From NCBI GenBank assembly GCA_947259375.1, contig CAMYLZ010000022.1, positions 146,456 through 210,455 on the forward strand: a stretch of DNA of 64,000 nt. Reading direction: 5' to 3'. Made by a program: the position numbers and the translations under genes. Below the pieces are notes generated by a model. It was not told the origin of the DNA, ran no database searches, and was given only the letters and a program-made list of their open reading frames with translations. Of this stretch, positions 63,137 to 64,000 are shown in pieces. The DNA comes from an uncultured Parvularculaceae bacterium (GTDB taxonomy: Bacteria > Pseudomonadota > Alphaproteobacteria > Caulobacterales > Parvularculaceae). Every line of letters starts with the position of its first letter. Position 1 is the stretch's first letter.

Positions 63137-64000
63137 ATGTTGCCTGTCGGCGCGCGGCTCTCCGGACGTTATCAGATCCTCGGCGTCACAGGCGCGGGCG
63201 GCATGGGCATTGTCTACCGCGCCCATGACGACAAGCTGGACGTGACAGTCGCCATAAAAGTGTTGCGCCCGGAACGTCAGCCGGATGAATCGGCGCTGGA
63301 GCGCTTCCGCGAGGAAATCCGGCTCGCGAGAAAAGTCACGCATCCGAATGTCGTGCGCATTCACGATATCGGCCAGGACGGCGACCTCCTGTATCTGACA
63401 ATGGATCACGTCGAAGGCGTCACCCTTCGCGAGCGGCTTGCGGATGGGCCGCTGCCCCGGCACGAAGCGCTCGGCATTGCGCACGCAATTTCCGACGCAT
63501 TGGCCGCAGCGCATGACGAAGGCATCGTTCATCGCGATTTGAAACCGGACAATATTATCGTATCGCGAAACGGCCGCGCCTGGCTCGCGGATTTCGGCAT
63601 CGCACGGGCGGAAGGAACAGACCGGCGCACAAAAGACGGCATATTGCTTGGCACGCCGAATTATCTGTCACCGGAGCAGATTCGCGGAGAGAATGTCGAT
63701 GGCCGCACGGATATATACGCGCTTGGGCTCGTTTTGAGTGAAATGTTGGGCGGCGTTGTGCCATTACGCGGCGAAACATTTGAAGAAACCGTTGCGCAGC
63801 GCGCGGCCGGGCGAGAAGCAGACTTAACCGCACTGAAAACGCTGCCTGCCGGCGCGAGGCGCATTATCGCACGCTGCCTGGCGCCCAAGCCGGCAGACCG
63901 CTATCAAAATGCGCGCGAACTGGCGACGGATCTGGCGCGCGGCGGCGCTGATCTGCGCCTGCGCAAGGCGGCGCGCTGGGCCGGCGCGGCCGCGCTGGGC
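63137..64000 (+). CDS. Hanks-type Ser/Thr protein kinase, N-terminal part (cut by the right edge)
   Basis: 288 codons visible. The start may be the ATG at 63137 or the GTG at 63131; an AGGAG near 63087 sits before an ATC codon. The kinase domain is complete: GAGGMG loop, K41 in VAIKVL, HRDLKPDN, DFGIAR, GTPNYLSPEQI and TDIYALG. After it come AARWAGAAALG residues that look like the start of a transmembrane helix, so this is probably a PknB-like receptor kinase with an external sensor beyond the window. It probably works with the FHA-GAF protein. Confidence 0.9.
   Translation, partial: MLPVGARLSGRYQILGVTGAGGMGIVYRAHDDKLDVTVAIKVLRPERQPDESALERFREEIRLARKVTHPNVVRIHDIGQDGDLLYLTMDHVEGVTLRERLADGPLPRHEALGIAHAISDALAAAHDEGIVHRDLKPDNIIVSRNGRAWLADFGIARAEGTDRRTKDGILLGTPNYLSPEQIRGENVDGRTDIYALGLVLSEMLGGVVPLRGETFEETVAQRAAGREADLTALKTLPAGARRIIARCLAPKPADRYQNARELATDLARGGADLRLRKAARWAGAAALG

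Overview
The window looks like chromosomal DNA of an aerobic to microaerobic alphaproteobacterium. The evidence is a complete FixL-FixJ-FixK oxygen-sensing cassette, an aa3-type cytochrome c oxidase operon, RutR-linked reductive pyrimidine catabolism, a TonB-dependent receptor, and dense, overlapping high-GC genes with start/stop overlaps. I saw no rRNA, tRNA, CRISPR array, insertion sequence or prophage. The genus cannot be fixed from the sequence alone.

Layout. 0-9.3 kb: the N-terminal part of a TonB-dependent receptor (minus strand, running off the left edge) diverges from a double-CDGSH/cupin protein and a class I aminotransferase. Then comes a minus-strand operon for a two-subunit indolepyruvate-type ferredoxin oxidoreductase, a MarR regulator and a kynurenine-formamidase-like cyclase, read from a near-consensus promoter. 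9.5-17.2 kb: a DUF2189 membrane protein and a cytochrome oxidase operon (subunits II, I, two different subunit III-type proteins, IV), followed by a membrane-anchored cytochrome c and a thioredoxin-like protein.

17.3-40.4 kb: what I read as a low-oxygen stress region. Five FNR/FixK-type boxes (TTGA-N6-TCAA) lie 5' of, respectively, an intramembrane protease operon (with AMP/thymidine phosphorylase, PRPP synthetase and a beta-CASP nuclease), a universal stress protein, an unannotated transcript, a divergent pair (a lipoprotein cytochrome c/P-type ATPase/flippase operon and a host-attachment-family protein), and a CBS protein with a second universal stress protein and an APH/ATPase fusion (possibly also an ABC exporter). 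The regulator genes fixK, fixJ and fixL sit at the end of the region, followed by a BigR/SqrR-type persulfide-sensing ArsR gene with its own ATTC-N8-GAAT operator.

40.5-50.6 kb: an RND exporter, LolA-like and outer-membrane barrel operon; an MBL-fold hydrolase; a secreted esterase; then a TetR-controlled group (DJ-1/PfpI, PNPOx-like, DsrE-like, TetR) with three related operators. 50.6-60.9 kb: a full reductive pyrimidine degradation locus (preA, preT, dihydropyrimidinase, beta-ureidopropionase, NCS1 permease, mmsA, omega-aminotransferase, rutR). 61.2-64 kb: a secreted protein of unknown function, an FHA-GAF protein, and the N-terminal part of a Ser/Thr kinase cut by the right edge.

Functions are assigned by motif and family recognition. 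No database search was possible, so substrates and regulatory links are inference unless stated otherwise.
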